Shown in pieces: positions 49,864 to 60,646 of a DNA stretch of 64,000 bases. Origin of the DNA: Neisseriaceae bacterium (GTDB lineage Bacteria > Pseudomonadota > Gammaproteobacteria > Burkholderiales > Neisseriaceae). The translations under genes and the position numbers were made by a program. The notes under the pieces were generated by a model that was given only the letters and a program-made list of their open reading frames with translations, made no database searches and was not told the DNA's origin. The DNA lies in contig JAGBKK010000021.1 of assembly GCA_017934045.1 (NCBI GenBank), positions 1-64,000 of the forward strand. The letters are read 5' to 3'. Numbering within the stretch: position 1 is the first letter of the stretch; each line of letters begins with the position of its first letter.

Positions 49864-50592
49864 ATGAAAAAAACAATTTTAATGATACTTTCTTTGCTAC
49901 CTGCATTGATTGCTACAATATCTTGTTTTTATTTTAATTTATCTTGGCGTTTAGAAACAAGTTTGGTTATTCTTACATTGTTCTTTTTATCGCTTTTATT
50001 GTTTTTATCGTGTATCTTACCAAAATCATCAACGAATAATAATAAACAAAATAATAGGATATTATCTTTTTGTATTACCATTATTTTTGGTATTATTTCA
50101 TTTTTAATGCTGTATCTTTGTATTTATGCTCCTTATACATTAAGACCAGATAGATTTAATCCTATTAAATATTCCATATTCATTATATTTACACCAGTAT
50201 TTATTATTGAAGCAATTATTATTTCAAGAAAACAAAGAAAAAATAAAAAATATTTCCCGCAATTTTCATTGATAGGTATTTTATTCTTTATCATTTTAGG
50301 TTTGGTTAAAACAACTGCAATTTTTTTGTTAAATTATGGCAATACCCCCTTGAAAACAACGAATGCTTTTGTGCTTGATTATGGTAGTGGATATAGGTCG
50401 CCTGATGAATACACTTTACGCTTTGCAAATAACCAAAGGATAAGTAATAAAGAATTTGAAATAAGTGCAATAATCGAAGCCCAAGCCCAAGATTGTTTAA
50501 GCGTGCAGTATCGTGAAAATGCTGTGGTTATAGAAGTTCTTCCATTAGCAAATTTGGGTAAAATGAATGAGAAAGAATGCTTGACACAATAA
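49864..50592 (+). CDS. Membrane protein of unknown function
   Basis: A 242-residue protein with about five hydrophobic segments in the first 165 residues, separated by an Asn-rich loop (SSTNNNKQNNR). A C-terminal soluble part contains TLRFANNQRISNKEFEIS. AGGA precedes ATG 49864. It is AT-rich compared with the flanking genes and I do not recognise a family. It lies between the acyltransferase and hldA, which are LPS-related, but nothing ties it to that pathway. Confidence 0.6.
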   Translation: MKKTILMILSLLPALIATISCFYFNLSWRLETSLVILTLFFLSLLLFLSCILPKSSTNNNKQNNRILSFCITIIFGIISFLMLYLCIYAPYTLRPDRFNPIKYSIFIIFTPVFIIEAIIISRKQRKNKKYFPQFSLIGILFFIILGLVKTTAIFLLNYGNTPLKTTNAFVLDYGSGYRSPDEYTLRFANNQRISNKEFEISAIIEAQAQDCLSVQYRENAVVIEVLPLANLGKMNEKECLTQ

Positions 50593-50597
50593 CCTTT

Positions 50598-51545
50598 TCA
50601 GGCAGCCTGAAACTGTTTAACCAACTCATCAAACGAACACACCGCTGTACCGACTTTACCGACCACCACACCTGCGGCGGCGTTGGCGACTTTCATCGCT
50701 TCGGTTTCAGGCAGCCCTGCGGCAATACTTAATGCCATGGTGGCAATTACCGTATCGCCTGCACCTGATACATCATACACTTCACGAGCCGTTGTGGGGT
50801 GATGAACCACGCTGCCGTCTCCAAACAGGCTCAAACCCTCTTCGCTACGCGTTAAAAGCACCGATTGCAGACGCAAATTTTCACGCAACTGTTGCGTTTT
50901 GGCGGTTAATTCCGTCTCATCACGCCACGAGCCTACCACTTCACGCAATTCCGCACGATTGGGGGTAATCATCGTTGCCCCTGTGTATCGCAGATAATCA
51001 CTGCCTTTTGGGTCAATCAATACAGGTTTTTTATATTCTCGTGCTAAATCAATCATTTCCGATACATGCGTCAAACCGCCTTTGCCGTAATCCGACAGCA
51101 CCACCGCATCACACGCTGGCAGTTGTTCACTAAACGCCGTCATCGCCATTTTCAAAATTTCGTGGTTGGGGCGATTTTCAAAATCCAAGCGAATTAACTG
51201 CTGATTGCGAGCAATCACTCGCAACTTAATGGTTGTACTAATCGTATTATCGCGAAACAGGTGTGCGGTAATATTTTCCGCCTGCATTAAATCATGCAAA
51301 CTATCTGCCGCCTCATCATCGCCTGTAACCGACAACAGCACGGCTTTTCCGCCCAAAGACGCAATATTGCGAGCCACATTTGCCGCTCCGCCAGCACGAT
51401 TTTCGGTGCGTTCAATTTTCGCCACAGGCACAGGAGCTTCAGGCGAAATGCGGTGCGTATCGCCAAACCAGTAGCGATCCAACATCACATCGCCCACCAC
51501 CAAAACTGTTGTCGCATTAAAGCGTTGTAATAAATCAGTTGTCAT
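50598..51545 (-). CDS. hldA: D-glycero-beta-D-manno-heptose-7-phosphate kinase
   Basis: A 315-residue ribokinase-family kinase of LPS core heptose synthesis. VGDVMLDRYWFGDTHRISPE, the AGGAANVARNIA substrate region and the C-terminal DVSGAGDTVIA with its catalytic aspartate are clear. It lacks a cytidylyltransferase domain, so HldC/RfaE2 must be separate. The start is taken as 51545; 51554 is also ATG but its ribosome site would be too close. The last residues QFQAA and the stop come from an uptake sequence. Confidence 0.94.
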   Translation of the reverse strand: MTTDLLQRFNATTVLVVGDVMLDRYWFGDTHRISPEAPVPVAKIERTENRAGGAANVARNIASLGGKAVLLSVTGDDEAADSLHDLMQAENITAHLFRDNTISTTIKLRVIARNQQLIRLDFENRPNHEILKMAMTAFSEQLPACDAVVLSDYGKGGLTHVSEMIDLAREYKKPVLIDPKGSDYLRYTGATMITPNRAELREVVGSWRDETELTAKTQQLRENLRLQSVLLTRSEEGLSLFGDGSVVHHPTTAREVYDVSGAGDTVIATMALSIAAGLPETEAMKVANAAAGVVVGKVGTAVCSFDELVKQFQAA

Positions 51546-51599
51546 TGTTTGCATACTCGTTTGGTCAAAAGTGTTTTTATTCTACCTGATATTGACTTT

Positions 51600-52442
51600 T
51601 CAGGCTGCCTGAAAAGTGTGTTGCCAGCACAATGCTTGCTGATTAACGCTTAACGGCTGTTTGATGAAGTCCAATTTCACTACGCACAAATTCAGGCTGC
51701 CTGAAACATTGACCACATTGCCAACTACTTCGTTGTTTTCATTGATGATTTCATCGCCTGCGTGTAGTGGGGTTTTACTGGTATATACCGCCAAAGTGCG
51801 TTTGACTTGCCCTACATATTGCGAGCGTGCAATCACTTCCTGCCCCACATAACAGCCTTTTTTGAAATGAATGCCACCTATGCGGTGTAAATTCAGCATT
51901 TGTGCGACAAATAAATTGCTGGTAGCTTGCGTAATCCATGCAAAACCGCTATTGATTTCAAACGCTTGCCATTTTTCTACGGCGGTTTCGTTTAATGCAG
52001 GTAATTGAGATTTTTCGCCAATCATCAGTTCGCCACCGTGTGGCAGTAACAGTTTCAGGCTGCCTGAATCTTCTGTTTCATACGCAAAATGTGTCGGCAA
52101 AGGTTCGTTAGATAAAATCAATGGCGAAATATGTTCAGGCAGCCTGAAAGATACGCCTAAATTCTCTGCCATTTCTATTTTCACTTGACTGCGTAACACA
52201 AACATAGTCAAGCGTTTTTTTAGTGTTTCTAATAAATCATTCGCAACAATCATCAATAATTCATCATGATGCGACACCACAATCATATTTGCCGTAACGC
52301 GTCCTTGTGGTGTGTTGTAAGACGCATAACAGGCTTGTTGTAAGTGGTTAATATCATTCGATAATTGTTTGTGTAAAAAATCTTTTGCGTCTTGACCTGA
52401 AAAGCGTAAAACGCTTAATGTGGGTAATAAACTTTGAATCAT
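51600..52442 (-). CDS. ygfZ: YgfZ/GcvT-like folate-binding protein
   Basis: A 280-residue protein related to aminomethyltransferase that helps repair or assemble certain Fe-S enzymes such as MiaB. The diagnostic KGCYVGQEVIARSQYVGQVKR-type motif is at about residues 196-216. Three uptake sequences are translated inside (FRLPEHIS, SGSLKLLL, SGSLNLCV), and a fourth forms the C-terminal FQAA and stop. It is downstream of sucB, separated by a hairpin. Confidence 0.92.
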   Translation of the reverse strand: MIQSLLPTLSVLRFSGQDAKDFLHKQLSNDINHLQQACYASYNTPQGRVTANMIVVSHHDELLMIVANDLLETLKKRLTMFVLRSQVKIEMAENLGVSFRLPEHISPLILSNEPLPTHFAYETEDSGSLKLLLPHGGELMIGEKSQLPALNETAVEKWQAFEINSGFAWITQATSNLFVAQMLNLHRIGGIHFKKGCYVGQEVIARSQYVGQVKRTLAVYTSKTPLHAGDEIINENNEVVGNVVNVSGSLNLCVVKLDFIKQPLSVNQQALCWQHTFQAA

Positions 52443-52462
52443 TTTTTCTACTTTAATGATGA

Positions 52463-52498
52463 AAGGCAACCTGAAATATTTTTAGGTTGCCTTTTTGG
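52463..52498 (-). terminator. Hairpin from variant uptake sequences after sucB
   Basis: Inverted copies of a GGTTGCCTGAAA-type variant form a stem AAAGGCAACCT / AGGTTGCCTTT, with T runs on the plus side. It lies between sucB and ygfZ. Confidence 0.5.
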
Positions 52499-52510
52499 AT
52501 AACAAAATAA

Positions 52511-53692
52511 TTAAATATCCAAAATCAGACGGCTTGGGTCTTCTAATGCGTCTTTGATGGCGACTAATGTTAAGACCGCTTCTCTGCCGTCAATTAGGCG
52601 GTGGTCATAAGACAGTGCCAAGTACATCATCGGACGAGCGACAATTTCGCCGTTTTCCACCACGGCACGCATTTTGGTGGCGTGCATACCTAAAATGGCG
52701 GATTGTGGTGGATTGATAATCGGAGTGCTCATCATCGAGCCGAATGTGCCGCCGTTGGTAATGCTGAATGTGCCGCCTGTTAAGTCTTCCAAGGCTAATT
52801 TGCCGTCTTTGGCTTTGGCGGCGAAGTCGGCGATTTGTTTTTCAATGTCGGCTAATGACATTTGGTCGGCGTTGCGTAAAATCGGCACAACCAAACCGCG
52901 TGGGCTACCGATGGCAATGCCAATGTCGAAATAGCCGTGATACACAATGTCTTTGCCGTCAATAGACGCATTGACCACAGGGAATTTTTTGAGTGCGGCA
53001 ATCGCGGCTTTGACAAAGAACGACATAAAGCCTAATTTAACGCCGTGTTCTTTTTCAAATTTTTCTTTGTATTTGTTGCGTAAGTCCATGACAGGTTGCA
53101 TATTGACTTCGTTGAATGTGGTCAATATGGCGTTTTCGGCTTGTGATTGCAACAGGCGTTGTGCCACACGCTCACGCAAGCGAGACATCGGCACGCGTTG
53201 TTCTGGGCGATCGCCCACGATTTGAATGGCAGGACTGCTTGCCACAACTGGGGCTGCCTGAACGGAAGCGGCAGGTTTGGCTTGTACATCTTCTTTTAAG
53301 ATACGACCGTCTCTGCCACTGCCTTTGACTTGCGACAAATCAACATTATTTTCTGCGGCGATTTTGGCGGCGGCAGGCATAGCAACGGCTTGGGCTTTGG
53401 GTTCTTCGGCTTGGGCTGGTTTTTCCGCAGGGGCTGCCTGAACGCTGGCACTTGCGGCGGTGTCCAACTTGGCAATCACTTGACCTGCGGTTACGGTTTC
53501 GCCGTCTTGGGCGATGATTTCGGTAATCACGCCTGCGTCAGGAGACGGCAATTCCAACACCACTTTGTCGGTTTCCAAGTCAATCAGGTTTTCTTCGCGA
53601 GAAACGGCTTCGCCCACTTTTTTGTGCCACGACATTAAAGTGGCTTCGGATACGCTTTCAGGCAAGGCTGGTACTTTAATTTCAATAATCAT
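52511..53692 (-). CDS. sucB: Dihydrolipoyllysine succinyltransferase (E2 of 2-oxoglutarate dehydrogenase)
   Basis: A 393-residue E2 subunit. The lipoyl domain has the modified lysine in [11 protein letters not shown] (about residue 43). An Ala/Pro linker, a peripheral-subunit-binding domain ([15 protein letters not shown]) and the catalytic domain with active-site histidine in [13 protein letters not shown] follow. GGAG precedes ATG 53692. Half uptake sequences encode GAA-type linker residues. lpdA is not downstream. A fragment of this gene's 3' end is found at 41920-42021. Confidence 0.96.
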   Translation of the reverse strand: MIIEIKVPALPESVSEATLMSWHKKVGEAVSREENLIDLETDKVVLELPSPDAGVITEIIAQDGETVTAGQVIAKLDTAASASVQAAPAEKPAQAEEPKAQAVAMPAAAKIAAENNVDLSQVKGSGRDGRILKEDVQAKPAASVQAAPVVASSPAIQIVGDRPEQRVPMSRLRERVAQRLLQSQAENAILTTFNEVNMQPVMDLRNKYKEKFEKEHGVKLGFMSFFVKAAIAALKKFPVVNASIDGKDIVYHGYFDIGIAIGSPRGLVVPILRNADQMSLADIEKQIADFAAKAKDGKLALEDLTGGTFSITNGGTFGSMMSTPIINPPQSAILGMHATKMRAVVENGEIVARPMMYLALSYDHRLIDGREAVLTLVAIKDALEDPSRLILDI

Positions 53693-53705
53693 TGTTGTTG
53701 CTCCA

Positions 53706-56558
53706 TTATTTTTTGGTTGAAAGATTGAGTGCGTCTTCGACAAGTTGTGCTAATTGAGCGTCATGCTTGCTCTTATAGCCCACGGCTGGGGACGCACTGG
53801 CTGGACGACCTGCAAATGAAAGCGTCTGTCCTTTTTGCAAAATGTTTTCAATGCGGTGGCGAGTTTGATACCACGCACCTTGATTTTTCGGCTCTTCTTG
53901 AGCCCACATCACATCTTTAACATGGGCGTATTTTTTCAACTCTTTCGCCGCAATGTCGTAAGGGAATGGATACAGTTGCTCAATACGAATAATGGCGATT
54001 TCGTCTTCCAAACCTCGTTCTTTGCGTCCGTTATACAAATCGTAATACACTTGACCTGCACACAAAATCACGCGTTTGACGGATTTATCGTTTTTGCGTT
54101 CGATGACATCGCCAATCACAGGGCGGAAAGATGAACCTTCGGTGAAGTCGGACAATGGCGACATTGAGTCTTTATAACGCAACAGGCGTTTGGACATAAA
54201 GATAATCAATGGTTTGCGATACGGACGCAAGATTTGTCGGCGTAACACATGGAACATTTGCGATGCTTCGGACATCATCACAATTTGAATGTTGTGTTCG
54301 GCACACAGTTGTAACCAGCGTTCCAAGCGGGCAGATGAGTGTTCGGGTCCTTGTCCGTCATAGCCGTGCGGCAGAATGACGGTTAAACCACACAAACGCC
54401 CCCATTTGGTTTCGCCCGATGTAATAAACTGGTCAATCGCCACTTGGGCACCATTGGCAAAGTCGCCAAACTGACCTTCCCAAATGGTTAAAAATTCAGG
54501 AGACGCAGACGCATAGCCATATTCATACGCCAACACGGCTTCTTCGTTCAAAATGGAGTCAATCGCCACAAAGCCTGCTTGATTGTCCGCCAAGTGTTGC
54601 AACGGCATGAATGTGCCTTGATCCCATTTTTCACGATTTTGATCGTGTAAAACGGCGTGGCGGTGCGAGAATGTGCCACGACCTGAATCTTCACCTGAAA
54701 TACGCACGCCAATGCCGTTGGTGAGCAAAGACGCATACGCCAAAGTTTCTGCCATACCCCAATCCATAGGCATATTGCCTTTGCCCATTTCACGGCGATT
54801 TTCAATCACTTTGGCAACGGTTCTATGCAAAGAGAAGTCTTGCGGAATGGTGGTAAAGCGTTCGGTTAAATGAGCAATGTCTTTGGCTGGCAAGGCGGTA
54901 TCCACGGCGTGTGTCCAGTGCGTGCCTTTGTACTTATTCCAGTCGGACGCAAATTTGCGTTGATAATTCGACAGCGTGGTCAATTCCACATGCTCGCCCT
55001 TATCCAACGCCGCACGGTATTCGGCAATCATTGCGTCTGCTTCTTCGGCTTTCAGGGTGCCTTCACGCACGAGTTTTTCGGCATACAACGCTCTCGTGCC
55101 AGGGTGTGCGTGGATTTTGCGATACATCATCGGTTGGGTGAGCATGGGGTCATCGCCCTCGTTGTGTCCGAGTTTGCGGAAGCACACAATGTCAATCACC
55201 ACATCTTTTTTGAATTGTTTGCGATAATCCAAGGCTGCCTGAACGCAATAGCACACGGCTTCTGGGTCGTCCCCATTCACATGGAAAATCGGTGCGTCAA
55301 TCATTTTGGCAATGTCGGTGCAATATAAGGTTGAACGCACATCACGCGAGTCGGAAGTGGTAAAGCCGATTTGATTGTTAATCACAATATGCACTGTGCC
55401 GCCAGTGGTAAAGCCACGCGTTTGCGACAAGTTAAAGTTTGCTTGATTAACGCCTAAACCGATAAATGCCGAGTCGCCATGCACCAAAACAGGCATAATT
55501 TGCGCCTGTTCGTCTAAACCCATATGATAACGGCGGCGTTGTCTTGCCCGCACACCCCCTTCAACCACAGGATTGACGATTTCCAAGTGAGACGGATTAA
55601 ATTCCAACGACACATGCACCGCACCGCCTGCGGCAGCCAAGTCTGCCGTAAAACCGTTGTGGTATTTCACATCGCCACTGGGTAAATCGGCTGAATGTTT
55701 GCCCTCAAATTCGGCAAATAAATCCGCAGGTTTTTTACCCAAAACATTCACCAGCACATTCAAACGCCCACGGTGAGCCATACCGATGACAATTTCTTCC
55801 ACGCCTTGCAAAGACGCATTTTGAATAAGATGATCTAATGCAGCGATAAACGACTCACCGCCCTCCAAAGAAAAGCGTTTTTGACCCACATATTTGGTGT
55901 GCAAATAACGCTCCATCGTTTCGGCGGCGGTGATTTGTTTCAAAATGCGTTTTTTGGTTTCGGCATTAAAGCGGGGGGTAGAAAGTTCGCTTTCAAAACG
56001 GTCGCGTACCCAAGTGCGTTCGGCGGTATTCATGATGTGCATAAATTCCAAGCCGATTGTGCCACAATAAGTTTGCTCTAACTTGGCGATAATGTCTGCC
56101 AACGGCAATTTTTGCGATAAAGAGAAATTAGAACGCACCGAAAAGGTTTTTACCATATCCGCGTCTTCCAAACCTTGATTAACAGGGTCAAGTTCAGGAA
56201 TATATTTCTCACCCATTCTCTTTAACGGATCAAGGTTTGCCTTGCGAGAACCCAAAGAACGATACGCATTCGTCAAACGCAACACATAAACTTGTTTTTG
56301 CATCGCGTCCATATCAGGCGATTGCCCCGCCGCCGTTTGCACGCGTGGGTGTTTCATAATTTCGCCGATGGCTTTTTCCACAGTCAAACGCGGACGGTCT
56401 TTCACCGCATTGCCTGCTTGTTTGGACAACTCATCAAAATACTGTTCCCAGTAATCGCCCACACTGTGTGGGTCAGCCAAATACTGCTCATACAACTCTT
56501 CAATGTACGGAGCATTTGAACCGAACAAATAGGATAATTCTGCTTGTTCTTTCATCAT
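53706..56558 (-). CDS. sucA: 2-oxoglutarate dehydrogenase E1 component
   Basis: A 950-residue thiamine-diphosphate enzyme of the TCA cycle. [20 protein letters not shown] at the N-terminus, the [18 protein letters not shown] region, [16 protein letters not shown] and [10 protein letters not shown] (cofactor site), and [20 protein letters not shown] are visible. It begins with a double ATG after AAAGG and ends 14 bases before sucB, with which it forms an operon. Confidence 0.97.
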   Translation of the reverse strand: MMKEQAELSYLFGSNAPYIEELYEQYLADPHSVGDYWEQYFDELSKQAGNAVKDRPRLTVEKAIGEIMKHPRVQTAAGQSPDMDAMQKQVYVLRLTNAYRSLGSRKANLDPLKRMGEKYIPELDPVNQGLEDADMVKTFSVRSNFSLSQKLPLADIIAKLEQTYCGTIGLEFMHIMNTAERTWVRDRFESELSTPRFNAETKKRILKQITAAETMERYLHTKYVGQKRFSLEGGESFIAALDHLIQNASLQGVEEIVIGMAHRGRLNVLVNVLGKKPADLFAEFEGKHSADLPSGDVKYHNGFTADLAAAGGAVHVSLEFNPSHLEIVNPVVEGGVRARQRRRYHMGLDEQAQIMPVLVHGDSAFIGLGVNQANFNLSQTRGFTTGGTVHIVINNQIGFTTSDSRDVRSTLYCTDIAKMIDAPIFHVNGDDPEAVCYCVQAALDYRKQFKKDVVIDIVCFRKLGHNEGDDPMLTQPMMYRKIHAHPGTRALYAEKLVREGTLKAEEADAMIAEYRAALDKGEHVELTTLSNYQRKFASDWNKYKGTHWTHAVDTALPAKDIAHLTERFTTIPQDFSLHRTVAKVIENRREMGKGNMPMDWGMAETLAYASLLTNGIGVRISGEDSGRGTFSHRHAVLHDQNREKWDQGTFMPLQHLADNQAGFVAIDSILNEEAVLAYEYGYASASPEFLTIWEGQFGDFANGAQVAIDQFITSGETKWGRLCGLTVILPHGYDGQGPEHSSARLERWLQLCAEHNIQIVMMSEASQMFHVLRRQILRPYRKPLIIFMSKRLLRYKDSMSPLSDFTEGSSFRPVIGDVIERKNDKSVKRVILCAGQVYYDLYNGRKERGLEDEIAIIRIEQLYPFPYDIAAKELKKYAHVKDVMWAQEEPKNQGAWYQTRHRIENILQKGQTLSFAGRPASASPAVGYKSKHDAQLAQLVEDALNLSTKK

Positions 56559-56826
56559 GATAGTGTAACCTTTTGTTTTATAAGTTAATTTAACATTTAA
56601 GCCGCCTTTTCAGGCAGCCTGAACTTATTCTTAATGCGTTAAACCTGATATTGTATCTCTTTTTAAAAAAATAAGCCTGATTTTATGAGAAATATAATCT
56701 ATAAAAAATATTTATAATAAATCGATTTATTATAGTCAATACTTTTCAGGCAGCCTGAAAAACCACTTGTTTCGTGTTTTACGCTAAAATACTGCCATTT
56801 AATCATTTTCAGGCAGCCTGAACAAT

Positions 56827-57459
56827 ATGAAAAACATTGTTATTTTAATTTCGGGGCGTGGCAGTAATATGCAGGCGATTGTGAATGCTGATATTCCCAA
56901 CGCCAAAATAGCAGCGGTGATTGCCAATGTGCCAAACGCGGCAGGTTTGGCGTGGGCAAAGGAAAAAGGCATTGCCACTGCCGTTTTGAATCATAAAGAA
57001 TTTAAAAACCGTGCCGAATTTGATATGAATTTGGCTATGCTGATTGACGGCTACAAACCTGATTTGGTGGTTTTGGCAGGCTTTATGCGAATTTTGTCGC
57101 CGCAATTTTGCCAACATTATCAAGGGCGGTTGATGAATATTCACCCGTCATTATTGCCGTCTTTCAAAGGTTTGCATACCCACGAAGAAGCGATTAAATC
57201 AGGGTGCAAGTTGGCAGGTTGCACGGTGCATTTTGTAACGCCTGAATTAGACAGCGGTGCGATTATCAGTCAAGCCGCCGTGCCTGTTTTGAATGACGAC
57301 ACCGCCGATACGCTTGCCGCACGCGTGTTGCAATGCGAACACAAAATCTACCCACAAGCCGTGGCGGATTTTGTTTCAGGCAGCCTGAAATTAGTGGATC
57401 ATCACGCGGTGAATGTTTCTCGCAGCGATAAAAACGCATTTTTATTAGGACAAGGCTGA
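56827..57459 (+). CDS. purN: Phosphoribosylglycinamide formyltransferase
   Basis: A 210-residue GAR transformylase of purine synthesis. ISGRGSNMQAI near the N-terminus, the catalytic MNIHPSLLPSFKG (Asn and His, about residues 105-117) and TVHFVTPELDSGAII with the key aspartate are present. An uptake sequence encodes VSGSLKLVD near the C-terminus. A TAAAAT box and an uptake sequence lie just upstream. Its stop overlaps the next start by one base. Confidence 0.95.
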   Translation: MKNIVILISGRGSNMQAIVNADIPNAKIAAVIANVPNAAGLAWAKEKGIATAVLNHKEFKNRAEFDMNLAMLIDGYKPDLVVLAGFMRILSPQFCQHYQGRLMNIHPSLLPSFKGLHTHEEAIKSGCKLAGCTVHFVTPELDSGAIISQAAVPVLNDDTADTLAARVLQCEHKIYPQAVADFVSGSLKLVDHHAVNVSRSDKNAFLLGQG

Positions 57460-58649
57460 TGATTAAAGCCGAACACCGTCCTTTTGTCATCGCCATTATT
57501 TTATCTATGGCGGTGCATATCGGCTTTGGTGTGTCAGGCATTATCCGCCCTACTCCTAAATTAAGCGAAGTCAAAACGCCCACAATTGTGATGCGGCAAT
57601 TTTCATTAGAACAAGCACCGCCTGCCGTGCCAGAAGTCGCACCACCGCCTGCGGCTGTCGCCCCAAAACCCAAAAACGCTCCGCCCAAAGCCGATAAACA
57701 ACAACCGCCTGTGGCAGAAGAAAAACCGCAACCTGAAAAAATAGTCGAAGAAAAACCGCTTGAAAAAGAAGAAGTGCAACCTGAAAAAATGGTTGAAGAA
57801 AAACCGATTGAAGAAATTCTCAAACCTGTTGAAGAAGAAGTTACGCCACAAATTGTGGAAGAAGAAAACACAGACCCCCTACACAATTTATTAGAAGAAA
57901 AACAGTTAGTAGCCAAAAATCCGAATTGCCAAGAAAACGAAATTTGCCCCAAAGAAGCATTAGCACCGCAGTTTCCCAATTCTGCCAAACTCAAATACGA
58001 AGGGCCTATGGGCGTTACAGGCACGATGAATTACGAACGAGATGGGCAAAATTACACCATTCACGCCACATTTAACATTCCGTTTAATAAACGCGAATTT
58101 ATTGCCGAAGGTGAAATCAGTGGCAATAATTTAATCGCTCATCGCTATGTAGATAAACGCAAAGGCAAGGTTTATGCGTCTGCCATTTTTGACCACGAAA
58201 ACAAGGTTATTTTATTTGGTCAAGGCGAAGAACCCCAAAACGCCACAGACGAAATCGACTTTGAAAAAACGCCTGCGTATGACTTATTCTCGTGGGCGTG
58301 GCAAGTGGCGATTAACGGCGGCAACATGCCCGAAACTTGGGTTACAACAGGCAAAAAAATTTATATTTCCCCTACAATCACACAACAAGATATTCAAGAA
58401 ATAATGTACGATACAGGAGAAAATGGGGATAAACATTCATTAAAACTACATTCAATGTTAATCGAACGCCAAGATGATAAAAGCAAAGAATACGAATTTA
58501 GTTTTGCCCCACAATTTGCTAATGTCCCTGCTCTTATCAAGATGAATTCAGACGGCAAAGTATATACCGTGCATTTAATTCGTGTGGAATTAGACGGCAA
58601 AAAACAATGGCAAGCCATAAGAGAAACAGGCGTACGCAATAAAGATTAG
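57459..58649 (+). CDS. DUF3108 protein with Pro/Glu-rich linker
   Basis: A 396-residue protein: an N-terminal membrane anchor (about residues 9-28), a long low-complexity linker rich in Pro, Glu, Val and Lys (about 50-140; repeated EEKP and EVQPEK units), then a periplasmic DUF3108-like domain starting at SAKLKYEGPMGVTGT. The linker resembles TonB-like tethers. Function unknown. It begins in the stop codon of purN (TGATG), so translation is coupled. Confidence 0.75.
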   Translation: MIKAEHRPFVIAIILSMAVHIGFGVSGIIRPTPKLSEVKTPTIVMRQFSLEQAPPAVPEVAPPPAAVAPKPKNAPPKADKQQPPVAEEKPQPEKIVEEKPLEKEEVQPEKMVEEKPIEEILKPVEEEVTPQIVEEENTDPLHNLLEEKQLVAKNPNCQENEICPKEALAPQFPNSAKLKYEGPMGVTGTMNYERDGQNYTIHATFNIPFNKREFIAEGEISGNNLIAHRYVDKRKGKVYASAIFDHENKVILFGQGEEPQNATDEIDFEKTPAYDLFSWAWQVAINGGNMPETWVTTGKKIYISPTITQQDIQEIMYDTGENGDKHSLKLHSMLIERQDDKSKEYEFSFAPQFANVPALIKMNSDGKVYTVHLIRVELDGKKQWQAIRETGVRNKD

Positions 58650-58711
58650 TTTCAGGCAGCCTGAAACTGCCTACCGTTTGCACTGCACAATATAATCCAC
58701 CAAAACCGCAT

Positions 58712-58717
58712 TATAAT
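58712..58717 (+). promoter_or_regulatory. -10 element upstream of the CoA-transferase gene
   Basis: A perfect TATAAT about 37 bases before ATG 58754. The -35 region has no strong match. Confidence 0.35.
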
Positions 58718-58753
58718 ATCTCTCTTTTACAACAACAAAAGTGAGTATAAAAC

Positions 58754-60274
58754 ATGGATAACATCAAACCCACTCGTGTTAAGAACACACAATTCATCAA
58801 CAAAATTATGTCGGCAAAACAAGCCGCTGAACTTATTCCCCACAACGCTTTGGTGGGGTTTAGTGGCTTTGTGGGTTCAGGCTGCCCTTTGGTTGTGCCT
58901 GTGGAAATTGCCAATCGTGCCAAAGAATTGCACGCAAAAGGCGAAGAATATCAAATCAAAGCCTTATCAGGTGCTTCCACCGATTTGAACTTGGACGGTG
59001 TGTTAGCCGAAGCCGATGCAGTGTCGTTCCGCTCGCCGTTTATCACCGACCGCACCATGCGTGGCAATATCAATACCAACAAAACGCAATATTTGGATAT
59101 GCACTTATCCACGCTCGCACAGCAAGTGGAAGCGGGTTTTTTTGGCAAGTTGGATTTTGCGGTGATTGAAATCATCGGCGTAACCGAAGACGGCAAACTG
59201 ATTCCATCGACTTCAATCGGCAACAATCAAGTGTGGCTGAATGTGGCAGATAAGGTGATTTTGGAAGTCAATCATTTCCAGCCTGAACAATTAGAGGGCG
59301 TGCATGATGTGGCAACGCTGGGCAAACCGCCGTATCGCGTGCCTTTGGAAATTAAAGATGTTCGCGACCGCATTGGCACACCCTATATGACGGTTGATCC
59401 TGATAAAGTGGTGGCTGTGGTGATTACCGAAACCACTGACCGCGTGAATAAATTTACACCTTTGGACGACATTTCCAAAGCAATTGGCGACAATGTGGTG
59501 CAATTTATCAAGCAAGAAGAAGCCGCAGGACGCTTGCCCAAAGATAAGTTATTGCCCTTGCAATCGGGCATTGGCAATGTCGCCAACGCCGTGTTGTCTG
59601 GCTTAAAACGCGCAGGTTACAAAGATTTGGTGTGCTATTCGGAAGTCATTCAAGACGGTTTGTTGGAATTATTGAAAGACGGCGTGGTGGAAATGGCTTC
59701 CGCCGCCAGCCTGTCGCTGACACCAGAAGCGAGTGCCGAATTTCGTGAAAATGTCGATTTTTACCGCGAACACATTGTGTTGCGTCCGCAAGAAATTTCC
59801 AATTCGCCCGAAGTTATCCGCCGCTTGGGCGTGATTGCGATGAACGGTATGTTAGAAGCGGATATTTATGGCAATGTCAATTCCACCAATGTGATGGGTA
59901 CGCAAATGATGAACGGCATTGGCGGCTCTGGCGACTTTGCACGCAACGGTCATTTGTCGATTTTCTTAACGCCTTCAACTGCCAAAGACGGAGCGATTTC
60001 GTCCATCGTGCCGTTTGTGTCGCATGTTGATCACACCGAACACGATACGATGGTGATTGTTACCGAATACGGCTTTGCCGATTTGCGTGGCAAATCGCCC
60101 AAACAGAGAGCGGCAGAAATGATTAAAATCGCCCACCCCGATTATCGAGAAATGTTGCAAGACTACTTCGACCGAGCCTGTTCGCAACCCAAAGCAGGAC
60201 AAACCCCACACCTATTAAGCGAAGCCTTATCATGGCACGATCGCTTTAATAAAACGGGCACGATGAAGAAGTAA
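58754..60274 (+). CDS. Acetyl-CoA hydrolase / succinate CoA-transferase family protein
   Basis: A 506-residue class I CoA-transferase-like enzyme. VGFSGFVGSGCPLVVPVEIA near the N-terminus, the CYSEVIQDGLLELL glutamate region (about residue 290), the glycine-rich NGIGGSGDFARN (about 392-403) and TEYGFADLRGKSPKQRA match the acetyl-CoA hydrolase/transferase family. It may move CoA between acetate and succinate, or hydrolyse acetyl-CoA; sequence alone does not separate these. In an oral aerobe, acetate handling is a reasonable role. Confidence 0.9.
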   Translation: MDNIKPTRVKNTQFINKIMSAKQAAELIPHNALVGFSGFVGSGCPLVVPVEIANRAKELHAKGEEYQIKALSGASTDLNLDGVLAEADAVSFRSPFITDRTMRGNINTNKTQYLDMHLSTLAQQVEAGFFGKLDFAVIEIIGVTEDGKLIPSTSIGNNQVWLNVADKVILEVNHFQPEQLEGVHDVATLGKPPYRVPLEIKDVRDRIGTPYMTVDPDKVVAVVITETTDRVNKFTPLDDISKAIGDNVVQFIKQEEAAGRLPKDKLLPLQSGIGNVANAVLSGLKRAGYKDLVCYSEVIQDGLLELLKDGVVEMASAASLSLTPEASAEFRENVDFYREHIVLRPQEISNSPEVIRRLGVIAMNGMLEADIYGNVNSTNVMGTQMMNGIGGSGDFARNGHLSIFLTPSTAKDGAISSIVPFVSHVDHTEHDTMVIVTEYGFADLRGKSPKQRAAEMIKIAHPDYREMLQDYFDRACSQPKAGQTPHLLSEALSWHDRFNKTGTMKK

Positions 60275-60288
60275 TGATTTGTTTGTGA

Positions 60289-60345
60289 TATAGTCAAATA
60301 AATTCAAAAGTGAAACAGGCGGCGTGGCGAAGACAGTATACGGCA
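60289..60345 (+). mobile_element. Left half of a split Correia-like element
   Basis: Starts TATAGTCAAATAAATTCAAA and continues with GAAACAGGCGGCGTGGCGAA, GACAGTATACGGCA, then leaves the family sequence. Its missing right half is found at 61674-61725 in the same orientation, with an end that pairs with this one. Confidence 0.7.
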
Positions 60346-60431
60346 CAACAATTAGTCGCAAAAACGCCAAACAAATCGGTACAAAACAGTTAGTATTAGA
60401 AGAAAATACGATTGAATATGATGATTTTTAA
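60346..60431 (+). pseudogene. Unidentified 3' gene fragment
   Basis: An open stretch reads TTISRKNAKQIGTKQLVLEE, NTIEYDDF and stop, with no start codon or ribosome site, beginning right where the split Correia-like element breaks off. It looks like the tail of a displaced gene; I do not recognise it. Confidence 0.3.
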
Positions 60432-60472
60432 TAAAAAATACCTTTCAGGCTGCCTGAAAAACACTCCTAAAT

Positions 60473-60509
60473 AAAAACGCCCACGCCGCAGGGCGTTTTT
60501 TCTTTTTTT
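60473..60509 (+). terminator. Intrinsic terminator
   Basis: Stem AAAAACGCCC / GGGCGTTTTT with an eight-base loop, followed by T-rich sequence, 30 bases after an uptake sequence. No intact gene ends nearby apart from the fragment above. Confidence 0.75.
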
Positions 60510-60521
60510 GTCAATAGGTTG

Positions 60522-60565
60522 TTGTAATAGTACTATTACAAGCGTCCTTGACAAAGGACGCTTGT
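60522..60565 (+). promoter_or_regulatory. 20-bp perfect palindrome overlapping a 12-bp hairpin upstream of yaaW-like gene
   Basis: TTGTAATAGTACTATTACAA (60522-60541) is a perfect palindrome, typical of a dimeric regulator site. It overlaps the hairpin ACAAGCGTCCTT / AAGGACGCTTGT (60538-60565). Both lie within 125 bases of ATG 60647. Confidence 0.4.
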
Positions 60566-60646
60566 ACGCAAAATTTTTCAGGCTGCCTGAAAAATCAATA
60601 ATCAACTTCAACCCCCCAAGTACCTTTGACAGAAAGGAAAATCATT

